The notes beneath the pieces are model-generated. The model saw only the letters and a program-made list of their open reading frames with translations, was not told the origin of the DNA and ran no database searches. A DNA stretch of 64,000 bases from JACVRW01 sp963728155 (GTDB taxonomy: Bacteria > Actinomycetota > Thermoleophilia > Solirubrobacterales > Thermoleophilaceae), in contig CAVSJF010000004.1 in the NCBI GenBank assembly GCA_963728155.1, positions 442,590 through 506,589 on the forward strand. The letters run 5' to 3'. Below are positions 1-9,599 of the stretch, in pieces. Position 1 is the first letter of the stretch. Each line of letters begins with the position of its first letter. A program made the translations under genes and the position numbers.

Positions 1-1156
1 CGCGCTCGTGCACCTGACCACCTTCGATGGCCTGCGCGTAGTCCTGGTAGTAGAGCGGGAAGGCGCCGGGGCCCACGCCGAGTATCGGGTGGTCGAGGAA
101 CACGTTGGCGGCCGCCCGCATCTCGGTCGCCCGGCTCTGCGTGGACTGGTCGGCCTCCGGATCGGAGCCGGTCTCCTGGGTGGCCGAGGCCACACTCGAC
201 ACGCTCAGGAACCGCTCGGCGTAGGAAGGCACGGCCGCGAAGACGGCAACCACGACGAAGATCAGGGTCAGTACCTGCCAGGCCCGGAAGTAGCGCATGA
301 AGGCCATGGCCAGCAGCACAACTATCGCGGCGAGCATCGTGCCGCGGGAGTAGGTGAGCAGGATGGCGTAGCCCATGAACGCGGCGGCGCCCAGGGCGAC
401 CACCCGTTGTACGCCGCCCGTCTCACGGCGCGCGAAGACCATCGCCAAGGCCAGCCCAACGACCAGGATCTGGCCGTAGTAGTTCGGGTCGCCCAGGGGG
501 CCCGACGCGCGGAACTCCTGGGTCTGCCCAATGGCGAAGGAGGGGTCCGGCAGGGCGAAACCGCCGTAGGACTGCCAGAAGTTCCCGCCCGCAGCCTGCA
601 CGATCGTGACCGCGGCCAGGAGGCCGACGGACACCACGACCACCCACAGCACTCGCCTGAGCGCCTCGGGCGTGCGGATCGCGTTGACGGCGAGGAAATA
701 GAGCACCACGCCCTCGAACACATAGGACTGCATCCGCTCCAGCCCGGCGTCCTCGTAGCGCGACGTCAGCGTGGAGACGATCTCCATCGCCAGCAGCCCC
801 AGCATGATCACCAGCACAGCGTTGGCCACCAGCGGCTCGCCTTGGCGCAGGTGGGCGAGGACCGGCACGGCCAGCAGAAGGACGGCGGCGGCGCCGATCG
901 TGGCCGGCGCTCCAGACGCGGTCAGCACACCGGGCACGTTGGCCACCAACAGGCCGATCGCCGCCGGCGTGACAAGGGCCGGAGCGAGCAGGCCCAGCGA
1001 GCAGAAGACTCCCAGCATGATCACCCCGACCGCGAGCGACGGCTTGACCGCCACGATCACTCCCACCGCCCCCGTCAGGGCGATGAGGCCGATGAGAAGC
1101 CCGGGGCCCCCCGCCTGCCGCGGCCGGCTCAGTACACCGGCGGTGGCGGTGGTCAC
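1..1156 (-). CDS. O-antigen ligase/polymerase family membrane protein (3' end beyond window)
   Basis: Integral membrane enzyme expected to polymerise or ligate a surface polysaccharide outside the membrane. About ten hydrophobic segments are visible. Two hallmarks of the Wzy_C family appear: a YSRG motif after a transmembrane helix near residue 270, and HPILGVGPG in the large extracellular loop near residue 360, where the product runs off the window edge. The GTG start lies in a GTGA overlap with the stop of the upstream sugar transferase, so the two are translationally coupled. The long reading frame on the opposite strand is a shadow. The exact polymer is unknown. It could be a polymerase or a ligase; the family does not separate these by sequence alone. 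Confidence 0.85.
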   Translation of the reverse strand, partial: MTTATAGVLSRPRQAGGPGLLIGLIALTGAVGVIVAVKPSLAVGVIMLGVFCSLGLLAPALVTPAAIGLLVANVPGVLTASGAPATIGAAAVLLLAVPVLAHLRQGEPLVANAVLVIMLGLLAMEIVSTLTSRYEDAGLERMQSYVFEGVVLYFLAVNAIRTPEALRRVLWVVVVSVGLLAAVTIVQAAGGNFWQSYGGFALPDPSFAIGQTQEFRASGPLGDPNYYGQILVVGLALAMVFARRETGGVQRVVALGAAAFMGYAILLTYSRGTMLAAIVVLLAMAFMRYFRAWQVLTLIFVVVAVFAAVPSYAERFLSVSSVASATQETGSDPEADQSTQSRATEMRAAANVFLDHPILGVGPGAFPLYYQDYAQAIEGGQVHER

Positions 1157-1776
1157 GCCACTCCGGTCCGGCGGAACACCACGCCGACCGTGCGCACGAG
1201 CAGCCACAGCTCCCGAAGCAGCGAAGGCCGGCGGAAGAAGTCGATCTCGAGGCGGCAGCGCTCGGTGAAGTCCAGGCTGGAGCGGCCGTAGACCTGCCAC
1301 GGGCCCGTCAGTCCGGGCCGGTAGTCGAGCCGCCCGGTCTGCCAGGGCAGGTAGGTGTCGGCGGCGAACGAGGTGGGGCGAGGGCCGACCATCGTCATGT
1401 CGCCGCGCAGCACGTTCATGAGCTGCGGCAGCTCGTCGAGGCTCGACTTGCGCAGGAAGCGGCCGAAGCGCGACACGCGCGGGTCGTCGGCCAGCCGGAA
1501 GTCCGGCCAGGCGACCGCGCTCAGCGCTCGCAGCTCCTCCTTCATCGCATCGGCGTCGCGCACCATCGAACGAAACTTAAACAACTTGAAAGAGCGCCCT
1601 CCCAGGCCGGTGCGGGTCTGGCGGAAGAGGACGGGGGCCCGCGGGTCCCCGATCCAGATAAGCAGCGCAATCAGGGCCAGCAGGGGGGAGAGCACCACCA
1701 GCGCCGTGGCCGACACCATTATGTCCAGCGCGCGCTTGGCCGCGGTGTAGAGCGGACCGGGGCTCTCGATGGGCAA
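1153..1776 (-). CDS. Bacterial sugar transferase (undecaprenyl-phosphate sugar phosphotransferase)
   Basis: Catalytic-domain-only polyprenyl-phosphate sugar-1-phosphate transferase of 207 residues. It would load the first sugar onto the lipid carrier for exopolysaccharide assembly at the inner face of the membrane. There is one N-terminal hydrophobic helix (about residues 15-42). The conserved family blocks follow: KLFKFRSM near 65, then DELPQLMNVLRGDMTMVGPRP near 115-135 (read in two parts: DELPQLMNVLRGD and MTMVGPRP) and YRPGLTGPWQV near 152. It lacks the N-terminal multi-helix/CoA-binding-like region of WbaP-type enzymes, so it belongs to the short class. TTG is the apparent start, 17 bp after the epimerase stop. 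The downstream polymerase overlaps by 4 bp. Confidence 0.92.
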   Translation of the reverse strand: MPIESPGPLYTAAKRALDIMVSATALVVLSPLLALIALLIWIGDPRAPVLFRQTRTGLGGRSFKLFKFRSMVRDADAMKEELRALSAVAWPDFRLADDPRVSRFGRFLRKSSLDELPQLMNVLRGDMTMVGPRPTSFAADTYLPWQTGRLDYRPGLTGPWQVYGRSSLDFTERCRLEIDFFRRPSLLRELWLLVRTVGVVFRRTGVA

Positions 1777-1793
1777 AGCAGCCGCCCCGAGGA

Positions 1794-2831
1794 TCAGACC
1801 GCCGCGGCGAGCGAGGTCGAGGGCGAGTTCGCGAGCACCCAGTCCAGCTGCGCCGCGAGGCCGTCGGCCAGAGACACCTCGGGGACGAAACCCAGCTCGT
1901 GACGGGCCAGCTCGCCGTCGCAGCCCGTGCGACTGGCGTCGCCGGTGCTCCCCGGGCGGTGGTCGAGAGCCAGCGGGCGCCCGAGCAGCTCGGCGATCAG
2001 GCCGAGGGCCTCGACCAGCTCGACGGGCTGGCCGCCGCCCAGGTTGTAGACGCCGCCCGCCTTGCCGCGGTCGGTGGCCAGCAGGGTTCCGCGCACGATG
2101 TCGTCCACGTAGGTGAAGTCGCGCACCTGGTTGCCGCTGCCGTAGATCGGCAGTGCCTCGCCCGCCGTCGCCCGGCGCAGGAAGCGCGTGAAGGCCATGT
2201 CGGGCCGTTGGCGAGGCCCGTAGACCGTGAAGAACCGCAGGCCCACCACCGGCACGTCGAAGTTGCGCAGGTATACCGCGGCCAGCTCCTCGCAGGCCAG
2301 CTTGGTCATCCCGTAGGGCGAGACGGGCGCAAGCGGGCTCGACTCGTGCGTCGGGAAGATCGGCGCGTCGCCGTACACCGAGGACGACGAGGCGTAGGCA
2401 AACCGCTCGGGTGGGTTGCGAACCGCCAGTTCGAGCAGGCGCTGAGTGGCCTGCACGTTGTGGCGAAGGTAGGTGGTGAAGCCCTCACCGAAGCTGAGGC
2501 GCACCCCGGGCTGGCCGGCGAGGTGGATCACGTGGGACACGCCGTCGAGAAGCCCGTCGAGGTCGTCCTCGGCGAGATCGAGGCGCCGCAGCTCGAAATT
2601 CGGCTCGTCCTGAAGGGCGTGCAGGTTGGCCAGCTTGGTGGCCGAGTCGTAGTAGTCGGTGAAGGCGTCGACCCCGAGGACCGAGCAGCCATTGGCCACA
2701 AGGCGCTCGCTCACGTGGGACCCGATGAACCCGGCCGCTCCGGTTACGAGCACCCGTCCGCTCCAGCCGCCGCACGGCAGGTCAGCGGCTGCCCCGTTGG
2801 CGGCGCGGCGGCGTGACTTGAACCGGTTCAC
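1794..2831 (-). CDS. NAD-dependent nucleotide-sugar epimerase/dehydratase
   Basis: Extended short-chain dehydrogenase of 345 residues acting on an NDP-sugar, most like UDP-glucose or UDP-glucuronate 4-epimerases. The Rossmann glycine motif is TGAAGFIGSHV near residues 30-40. The catalytic tyrosine-lysine pair is in SPYGMTK near 170, and the substrate loop GPRQRPDMAFTRF near 205 resembles UDP-glucuronate epimerases. The first 25 residues (basic, Ala-rich) are unusual; the true start could be a few codons downstream. GTG overlaps the stop of the upstream gene (GTGA). With the sugar transferase and polymerase it supplies activated sugar for the same polysaccharide. Confidence 0.88.
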   Translation of the reverse strand: MNRFKSRRRAANGAAADLPCGGWSGRVLVTGAAGFIGSHVSERLVANGCSVLGVDAFTDYYDSATKLANLHALQDEPNFELRRLDLAEDDLDGLLDGVSHVIHLAGQPGVRLSFGEGFTTYLRHNVQATQRLLELAVRNPPERFAYASSSSVYGDAPIFPTHESSPLAPVSPYGMTKLACEELAAVYLRNFDVPVVGLRFFTVYGPRQRPDMAFTRFLRRATAGEALPIYGSGNQVRDFTYVDDIVRGTLLATDRGKAGGVYNLGGGQPVELVEALGLIAELLGRPLALDHRPGSTGDASRTGCDGELARHELGFVPEVSLADGLAAQLDWVLANSPSTSLAAAV

Positions 2832-3499
2832 TGCGCCACGCTCAAGACCGGGCGGGCGGTGCGCCTGTCGGGGTTGGCGAGGTCGTCGCGGGCGTGCTCG
2901 AGCAGCATCTCCAGCGTCGCGCCGTCAGCGGGGAAGTCGGCCCAGCCGAAGCGCATGCCGTGAACGGCCGCCCGCAGGCGCCGTTCGACGGCGTCGCGGT
3001 CGAACTCACCCTCGAACACGGCGCGCAGCTCCCAGTGGCGCTCGGTCACGGCCAGCTCGTAGCTGTCGGTCGCCCGCAGAAGATCCAGCAGCTCGTCCGC
3101 GTCATCCGCCGGCGGCTCGTCCGACACCGCGACCAGCGCAACCACATCCTCGCCGCGCCGACGCCCACGCATGAGCGCGCGCTGCAGCTCCGAGCTCAGC
3201 GGAGCCGGCACGATCCGGTGACTCACGCGAGTCTCGAGGGCGAGCTGGATCAGGCCGGCGGCCAGCATCCATGGGATGAGCGCGGGCTCCACGATGGCCA
3301 CGCCCACCGCGGCGATCAGGGCCAACGGCCGCAGGCGCCAATGGACCAATGCGATCAAACCGACGGCCGCCATCAGGGCGCATGCCGTCAGGTCGACGCG
3401 CGGGGGAACGACCGCGGCCAGGGTCGCCAGTGCGATCCAGCCTGCATAGGCGCCCGCAGGCGCCGATAGCTCTATTCCCTGCTTTCCCGCCCCGCGCAC
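2828..3499 (-). CDS. Membrane protein with a degenerate GGDEF-like cytoplasmic domain
   Basis: Not a known named gene. The N-terminal part (about residues 12-85) is hydrophobic with three or four membrane segments. The C-terminal part reads like the second half of a diguanylate cyclase domain: a helix with DRDAVERRLRAAV followed by GWADFPADGATLEMLLEHA, which matches the usual GxAxxPxDGxxxExLLxxAD pattern. However, the GGDEF signature position reads ELAVTERHWEL, so cyclase activity is not expected. I chose the GTG at 3499 because AAGGAG lies 8 bp upstream; a longer TTG start at 3535 is possible. It heads the polysaccharide operon, which suggests a structural or ligand-sensing regulatory role (inference). 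Confidence 0.65.
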   Translation of the reverse strand: MRGAGKQGIELSAPAGAYAGWIALATLAAVVPPRVDLTACALMAAVGLIALVHWRLRPLALIAAVGVAIVEPALIPWMLAAGLIQLALETRVSHRIVPAPLSSELQRALMRGRRRGEDVVALVAVSDEPPADDADELLDLLRATDSYELAVTERHWELRAVFEGEFDRDAVERRLRAAVHGMRFGWADFPADGATLEMLLEHARDDLANPDRRTARPVLSVAQ

Positions 3500-3641
3500 G
3501 TCAGTTACTCCTTCTTTCGTGGGCTCTGCCTCCAATCAGGCGTGCCAGATGAGCCCGGGTCACTCCCCCGACAGAACGCGGCGACCCCTCCAGTTTTTTC
3601 GCCGGCCCGGTGGTTAATCGGACCGGTTAACGAGGCGTTCG

Positions 3642-3647
3642 TATTGT
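3642..3647 (+). promoter_or_regulatory. -10-like box TATTGT, 8 bp before the GTG at 3656
   Basis: TATTGT sits 8 bases before GTG with no Shine-Dalgarno sequence between, the arrangement of a leaderless or near-leaderless transcript. No good -35 is visible. It supports the 3656 start. A direct repeat of GGTTAA (13-base period) lies just upstream and could be an operator. Confidence 0.45.
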
Positions 3648-3655
3648 CTTGGCCC

Positions 3656-4312
3656 GTGCAGGTGCTCGAAGTGACAACTCCGCACGGTCCGGCGCGGGTC
3701 CACCTCGACCCCGTCGCGGGGCCCAAGGCGGCGCTGATGCTCGGCCACGGAGCGGGCGGCGGAGTGAACGCGCCCGACTTGGTGGCCGTGTCGGAGGCCG
3801 CGCGCTCGCGGGGAATCAGCGTCGCCCTCGTCGAGCAGCCCTATCGCGTGGCCGGGCGTCGCTCCCCCGCCCCGGCCGGCCGGCTCGACACCGCCTGGAC
3901 GGCGGTGGCGGCGCGCCTGTGCGGCGACGAGCTAAGCGGGCTGCCGTTGATCGTGGGCGGTCGCTCGGCGGGCGCGCGCGTGGCCTGCCGCACCGTCGCG
4001 GAGGTGGGCGCGATCGGCGTGCTGTGCCTCGCCTTTCCGCTGCAGCCGCCGCGCCGCGCCGGCGCCGCGCCGGCCCCCGACCGACTGGCCGAGCTGGACG
4101 CGGTCACGGTTCCCACCCTGGTCGTTCAGGGCGTTTCCGACCGCTTCGGCATGCCGCCGGAGGGCACGCAGCGCACGGTGGCGCAGGTGCCGGGCGACCA
4201 CGGCCTGAAGAAGGACGTGGGGGCGGTGGCCGAGGCCGCGGAGGCGTGGTTTGCCCGCGTGGTGGGGGCGCCCGGAGCTGCACGAGCGGCCGCCCACAGC
4301 CGGCGTTCTTGA
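3656..4312 (+). CDS. Alpha/beta hydrolase of the KANL3/Tex30 (dienelactone-hydrolase-like) type
   Basis: About 218 residues. The fold is recognisable from GHGAGGG near residue 30, the nucleophile elbow GGRSAGAR near 95, LAFPLQPP after it, VQGVSDRFG with the acid near 155 and GDHGLKK with the histidine near 175. This GHGAGGG / GGRSxGAR / GxHxLKK layout is typical of the uncharacterised bacterial Tex30-like family. The substrate is unknown. I prefer the GTG at 3656 over an upstream in-frame ATG at 3542, because the extra 38 residues are unlike the family and a -10-like box lies 8 bp before the GTG. Confidence 0.8.
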   Translation: MQVLEVTTPHGPARVHLDPVAGPKAALMLGHGAGGGVNAPDLVAVSEAARSRGISVALVEQPYRVAGRRSPAPAGRLDTAWTAVAARLCGDELSGLPLIVGGRSAGARVACRTVAEVGAIGVLCLAFPLQPPRRAGAAPAPDRLAELDAVTVPTLVVQGVSDRFGMPPEGTQRTVAQVPGDHGLKKDVGAVAEAAEAWFARVVGAPGAARAAAHSRRS

Positions 4313-4320
4313 CGTCGGGT

Positions 4321-4326
4321 TAGAGT
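4321..4326 (+). promoter_or_regulatory. -10-like box TAGAGT, 7 bp before ATG 4334
   Basis: TAGAGT, then 7 bases, then ATG, with no ribosome binding site. This is the leaderless pattern seen repeatedly in the window and supports the ATG over the GTG at 4325, which would overlap the box. Confidence 0.45.
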
Positions 4327-4333
4327 GCCGCGC

Positions 4334-4723
4334 ATGCCGGTCGTGAAAGGCCATATGTCGCGGGACCTGCTGACCGTGTCGCCCGGGGTGCCGCTGACCG
4401 AGGTGGCGAAGCGCATGGTTGCGCGCGACGTGGGCGCGGTGATGGTGGTGGAGGACGAGCGGCTGGTGGGGATCCTGACCGAGCGCGACGTGCTGCGTGC
4501 GGTCGCCGGCGGTCTCGACGAGTCGACCCTCGTGTCGGCCTGCATGACCAGGGATCCGGACACGATCGAGTCCGACGAGACGACCCGCGAGGCGGCCACC
4601 CTGATGATCCACGGCGGCTTTCGCCACCTGCCGATCATGGAGGGCGAAGAGATCGTCGGGATGCTCTCCATCCGCGATCTCATGCGCGTGGTGCTCGACG
4701 ACTCGGCGCCGCGCGGCGCCTGA
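4334..4723 (+). CDS. Tandem CBS-domain protein
   Basis: About 129 residues forming one Bateman module of two CBS domains. The first is at about 1-57 (MSRDLLTVSPGVPLTEVAKRM... VGILTERDVLRAV, quoted in parts) and the second at about 65-125 (MTRDPDTIESDETTREAATLM... IVGMLSIRDLMR). Such stand-alone modules bind adenine nucleotides and regulate partner proteins in the cytoplasm. No partner domain is attached, and neighbouring genes do not show what it regulates. It is complete, with no frame break. Confidence 0.9.
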   Translation: MPVVKGHMSRDLLTVSPGVPLTEVAKRMVARDVGAVMVVEDERLVGILTERDVLRAVAGGLDESTLVSACMTRDPDTIESDETTREAATLMIHGGFRHLPIMEGEEIVGMLSIRDLMRVVLDDSAPRGA

Positions 4724-4769
4724 TCGCGCAACAGCGCCACCGCCCTGGCGCCGGCTGAGCGGAGGCGCG

Positions 4770-4775
4770 TAACCT
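4770..4775 (+). promoter_or_regulatory. -10-like box TAACCT before the glutamate dehydrogenase gene
   Basis: TAACCT ends 10 bases before the GTG at 4786, with no clear -35 or ribosome binding site. Weak on its own, but consistent with the pattern at other starts. Confidence 0.35.
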
Positions 4776-4785
4776 CACAGCTCCA

Positions 4786-7700
4786 GTGACCATGAAGGTC
4801 CAAGACGTCGACCAAGCCCTGATCGAGACCGTTTGCTCGCGCCTTCAGCGCTCGCTTGGCGGAGACGAGGCCGGCCGCGCGGAGGCCTTCGTTCGCCAGT
4901 ACTACCGCTGGGTGTCCCCCGAGGACCTGGCGGAACGCACCGAGCTCGACGTTTACGGCGCCGCGCTGGCCCACTTCAACCTCGCGCGGCGCCGGCCGCC
5001 GGGCGCCACGAAGATCCGCGTCTACAACCCGCAGTTCGAGAGCGACGGCTGGCAGTCCTCGCACACCGCCGTGGAGGTGGTGACCGACGACGCTCCGTTC
5101 CTCATCGACTCGATCTCGATGGAGCTCAACCGCCGCGGCTTCGGGGTCCACCTGATCATCCACCCGGTCATGCGGGTGCGCCGCAACGAGCGCCGGCGAG
5201 CTGCTCGACGTGCTGCCGCGCGACAGCGAGGGCGAGCAGGCCATGGCCGAGTCGGTGATCCACGCCGAGGTGGCGCGTCACACGGATCCCGGTGATCTGC
5301 GCGGAGATAGAGGAGGCGCTGCGGCGGGTGATCGGCGAGGTTCGCGCCGCCGTGGAGGACTGGCCGCAGATGCGCCAGCGTGCGCTCGAGCTGTCCGACG
5401 AGCTGGAGTCCAGGCCGCCGCCGATCGACCCCGACGACATAGTCGAGGCCCGGGAGTTCCTGACCTGGCTCGAGGATCACAACTTCACCTTTTTGGGCTA
5501 CCGCGACTACGAGCTGAGCGGCTCGGACGGCAGGGTGCGGCTGGCCCCGGTTGCCGGATCGGGATTGGGCATCCTGCGCGAGAGCAGCGGCAGCGTCGAC
5601 ACCCTGCCCCCCGCCGTCGGGGCGCGCGCGCTCGCCCCCAGCCTGCTCAACCTGACCAAGGCCAGCGAGCGCGCCACCGTCCACCGGGCCGCCTACCTCG
5701 ACTACGTCGGAGTACAGCGCTTCGACGGCGACGGGCAGGTGGTGGGCGAGCGGCGCTTTCTCGGGCTATACACGCACAGCGCCTATCACGCGAGCCCGGC
5801 CAGCATCCCCATCCTGCGCCGCAAGGTGGCCGCGGTGCTCGACCGCGCGGCGTTTCCGGCGCGGCAGCCACAACGAGAAGGCGCTCATCGAGATCCTCGA
5901 GACCTACCCGCGCGACGAGCTCTTCCAGATCTCCGTCGACGAGCTGTTCGAGATCGCCATCGGGATCCTGCATCTGGGTGAGCGCCAGCGCGTGCGCCTG
6001 TTCCTGCGCCGTGACGCCTTCGGGCGCTTTCTCTCCTGCCTCGTGTACGTGCCGCGGGACCGCTTCAACACCGAGAACCGGCGGCGCATCGAGCGCATCA
6101 TCCGCCAGCGCACCGGCGCCCAGAGCATCGACTACTCCACACGGGTATCGGAGTCCGTGCTCGTTCGCCTGCACTACCTGGTCTACGTCGAGCCGGGCAG
6201 CCTCTCCCAGGTCGACGCCCGCGAAATCGAGACGCAGCTCGTGGCCGCCACCCGGTCGTGGGGCGACGACCTGCAGGAGGCGCTGCACGAGGAGCACGGC
6301 GAGGAGCGCGGCTCGGCCCTGTTTCGCCGCTACGGCGAAGCGTTCCCCGCCGCCTACCGAGCCGACTGGGTGCCCCGTTCGGCCCTCAGCGACATCGGGC
6401 GCGTCGAGGCACTCTCGGGTGAGGACGATCTCGCGCTGTCGCTCTACCGTCCACTGGAGGCACCGCGCGGGGCGCTGCGCGCCAAGGTCTACCGAGCGGG
6501 CGCGCCGCTGGCGCTGTCGCAGATCCTCCCCCTCTTCGAGAACCTGGGGGTGGAGGTGGCGGACGAGCGGCCGTACGCGATCAAGCCGCGAGACCGCGAC
6601 TCGGTCTGGCTCTATGACTTCGGGCTCACCTACGCCGGCGAGGACGACCCGGACACCGACGAGGTGCGCGAATCGTTCGAGCGACGCGTTCATCCGCGCC
6701 TGGAGAGGCGACGCCGAGAGCGACGGCTACAACCGGCTCGTGCTGCGCGCCCGGCTGTCGTGGCGCGACACGGCGATGCTGCGCGCCATCGGGCGCTACC
6801 TGCGCCAGGCGGGCACCACGTTCAGCGACCGCTACGTGGAGCAGGCCCTGGGCGCCCACCCCGAGGTGGCGCGCCTCTTGGTCGACCTCTTCCGGGCCCG
6901 CTTCGATCCGCGGCGCCATGACGCCGGCGCGGCCGCGCTGCTCGTGGAGCGCATCGAGGAGGCCGTCGACCGAGTCGAGAGCCTCGACCACGACCGCATT
7001 CTGCGCAACTTCCTCGGGGTGGTGCAGGCCATGCTGCGCACGAACTTCTACGCGGGCGAGGCCGAGCGCTGCCTGAGCTTCAAGCTCGATCCTTCGCGCC
7101 TGGCCTGGCTGCCCGAGCCGCGTCCGCGTTTCGAGATCTTCGTGTACTCCCCGCGCGTGGAGGGAGTGCACCTGAGAGGCGGGCACGTGGCCCGCGGAGG
7201 CATCCGGTGGTCGGACCGCCGCGAGGACTTCCGCACCGAGGTGCTCGGCCTGATGAAGGCGCAGATGGTCAAGAACGCGGTGATCGTGCCGGTGGGCGCC
7301 AAGGGCGGTTTCGTAGTCAAGCGCCCCCCCGCCGCAGGCGACCGCGAGGAGCTGCAGGCCGAGGTCGTCCGCTGTTATCGAACCTTCATCTCCGGGCTGC
7401 TCGACGTGACCGACAACATCGTGGACGGAGAGGTCGCGCCGCCGCCCGGCGTGGTGCGCCACGACGAGGACGATCCCTACCTGGTGGTGGCCGCCGACAA
7501 GGGCACGGCCACCTTCTCGGACATCGCCAACGGCATCGCGGCGGACTACGGGTTCTGGCTCGGGGACGCCTTTGCCTCCGGCGGCTCGACGGGCTACGAC
7601 CACAAGGGCATGGGCATCACCGCGCGCGGCGCCTGGGTATCGGTCAAGCGCCACTTCCGCGAGCTCGGCCACGACGTGGCGAGCGAGGACTTCACCGTGG

Positions 7701-9589
7701 CGGGTGTGGGCGACATGGCGGGCGACGTGTTCGGCAACGGCATGCTGCTCTCGCGCCACATCCGGCTGGTGGGCGCCTTCGACCACCGCCACGTATTCAT
7801 CGATCCCGATCCCGATGCGGCGGCCGCGTTCGAGGAGCGCGAGCGGCTGTTCGCGCTGCCCCGCTCCTCCTGGGAGGACTACGACACCGATCGCATCTCG
7901 CCCGGAGGCGGCGTGTTCTCACGGACCGCCAAGTCGATCCCCCTGTCCGAGCAGGCGCGCGCGGCGCTCGACGTCGAGGAGGAGAGGCTCGCCCCGAACG
8001 AGCTGATCCGGGCGATCCTGCGCGCGCCGGTCGACCTGCTCTGGAACGGCGGGATCGGGACTTACGTCAAGTCGAGCGACGAGGCCCACGCCGAGGCGGG
8101 CGACAAGGCCAACGACGCGGTGCGAGTGGATGCCTCCGAGCTGCGCTGCCGCGTGGTGGGCGAGGGCGGCAACCTCGGGCTCACCCAGCGCGCGCGCATC
8201 GAGTTCGCGCTCGGCGGCGGCAAGATCAACACCGACGCCATCGACAACTCGGGCGGCGTCGACTGCTCCGACCACGAGGTGAACATCAAGATTCTGCTCG
8301 ACAGCGTCGTGGCCGCGGGGGACCTGACCCTCAAGCAGCGCAACAACCTGCTGGCCGAGATGACCTCGGCCGTCGCCGATCGCGTGCTCCAGAACGACTA
8401 CGAGCAGACCGAGACGCTGACGCTGTCCGAGGCCCAGGCCACGGGGATGGTCGACGTCCACGCCCGCTTCCTCTCCGAACTCGAGACCGCGCGCGGGCTC
8501 AACCGGTCGCTGGAGGCGCTGCCTTCCGGCGAGCAGCTCGCGGAGCGCAAGCAGAACGACGCCGGGCTGACCCGGCCCGAGCTGGCGGTGATGCTCGCCT
8601 ACAGCAAGAACGATCTCTACGCCGAGCTGCTCGACTCCGACGTGCCCGAGGACCCCCACCTCTCATCCGAGCTCGACCGCTACTTCCCCTCCCCCCTGCC
8701 CGAGCGCTTCGGCGAGCACATGCGCGAGCACCGGCTGCGCCGGGAGATCATCGCGACCCAGGTGGCCAACAACGTGCTGCACGGCGGCGGCACGACGTTC
8801 ACCTTCCGCCTGCACGAGGAGACGGGCGCCTTCGCCTCCGAGATCTCGCGCGCCTACGCGTCGGCGCGCGACATCTTCTCGATGCGCCAGACGTGGGCCG
8901 ACATCGAGGCCCTCGACGGACTGGTGGCCGCCAACGTGCAGGTCTCCATGCTGCTCGAGGGCCGGCGCCTGGTGGAGCGCGGATCGCGCTGGCTGCTGCG
9001 CAACGTGAGCCGCCCAATCGACATCGGGGCGACGGTGGCCCGCTTCTCCGCGGGAGCGGGGGTTCTCTTCGAAAGCGTGCCGCGGCTGCTGGGCGAGGGC
9101 GACCTCGAGCCACTCGACGCCCGCGCGGAGCGCCTCGAGGCGGCCGGCGTGCCCGCCGACGTGGCCCGCCGGGTGGCCGTCCTGCCGACGCTCTTCGCCG
9201 TGTTCGACATCGTCGAGGTGGCGGCCGAGGCGGAGATCGAGGTGGAGGAGGTGGCCGCCGTGCACTTCCGCCTGGGCGAGCGGCTGGGGCTCCACTGGCT
9301 GCGCGACCGCATCGTGGCGCTGCCCCGCGACGACCGCTGGCGCGCGCTTGCCCGGGCCGCGCTGCGTGACGACATCTACGGCCTGCACCGCGGGCTGACC
9401 GCCGAGGTGCTGCGGGCCGGCGCCGCGGGGGCCGATGTCGAGGAGCGCGTCGAAAACTGGATCGAGGCCAATCCGGCCTCCCAGCGAACCGAGAAGACGC
9501 TCGCTGAGATCCGCGTGGGCAAGGTGTTCGACACCACGACCCTCCCCGTGGCGGTGCGCGAGGTGCGCAACCTGCTGCTGGCGAGCTGA
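4786..9589 (+). CDS. Large NAD-specific glutamate dehydrogenase (interrupted by four frame breaks)
   Basis: Catabolic glutamate to 2-oxoglutarate enzyme of the giant ~180 kDa class. The full span equals about 1,600 codons, the usual family length. N-terminal ACT-like regulatory modules occupy roughly the first 600 residues. The catalytic core includes GGFVVKRPP near 7,310, KGTATFSDIAN near 7,500 and FASGGSTGYDHKGMGIT near 7,575, followed by GEGGNLGLTQ in the NAD-binding part. Reading requires frame changes near 5,190, 5,290, 5,860 and 6,685. All four act as one extra base, and protein similarity resumes immediately each time. I read these as sequence errors, though a real pseudogene cannot be excluded. 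Start is GTG 4786 or ATG 4792. It ends 10 bp from a convergent gene. Confidence 0.9.
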
Positions 9590-9599
9590 GGCCGCGGGC

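Noticed and set aside
8..1291. 427-codon plus-strand frame over the O-antigen ligase gene
   Set aside because: It is a shadow of the minus-strand gene: His/Arg/Gly-rich, no recognisable domain, while the minus strand encodes a membrane protein with family motifs.
5190..6690. Programmed frameshifting in the glutamate dehydrogenase gene
   Set aside because: Four separate breaks without slippery heptamers or shared motif, and similar breaks in many unrelated genes, favour sequence error.
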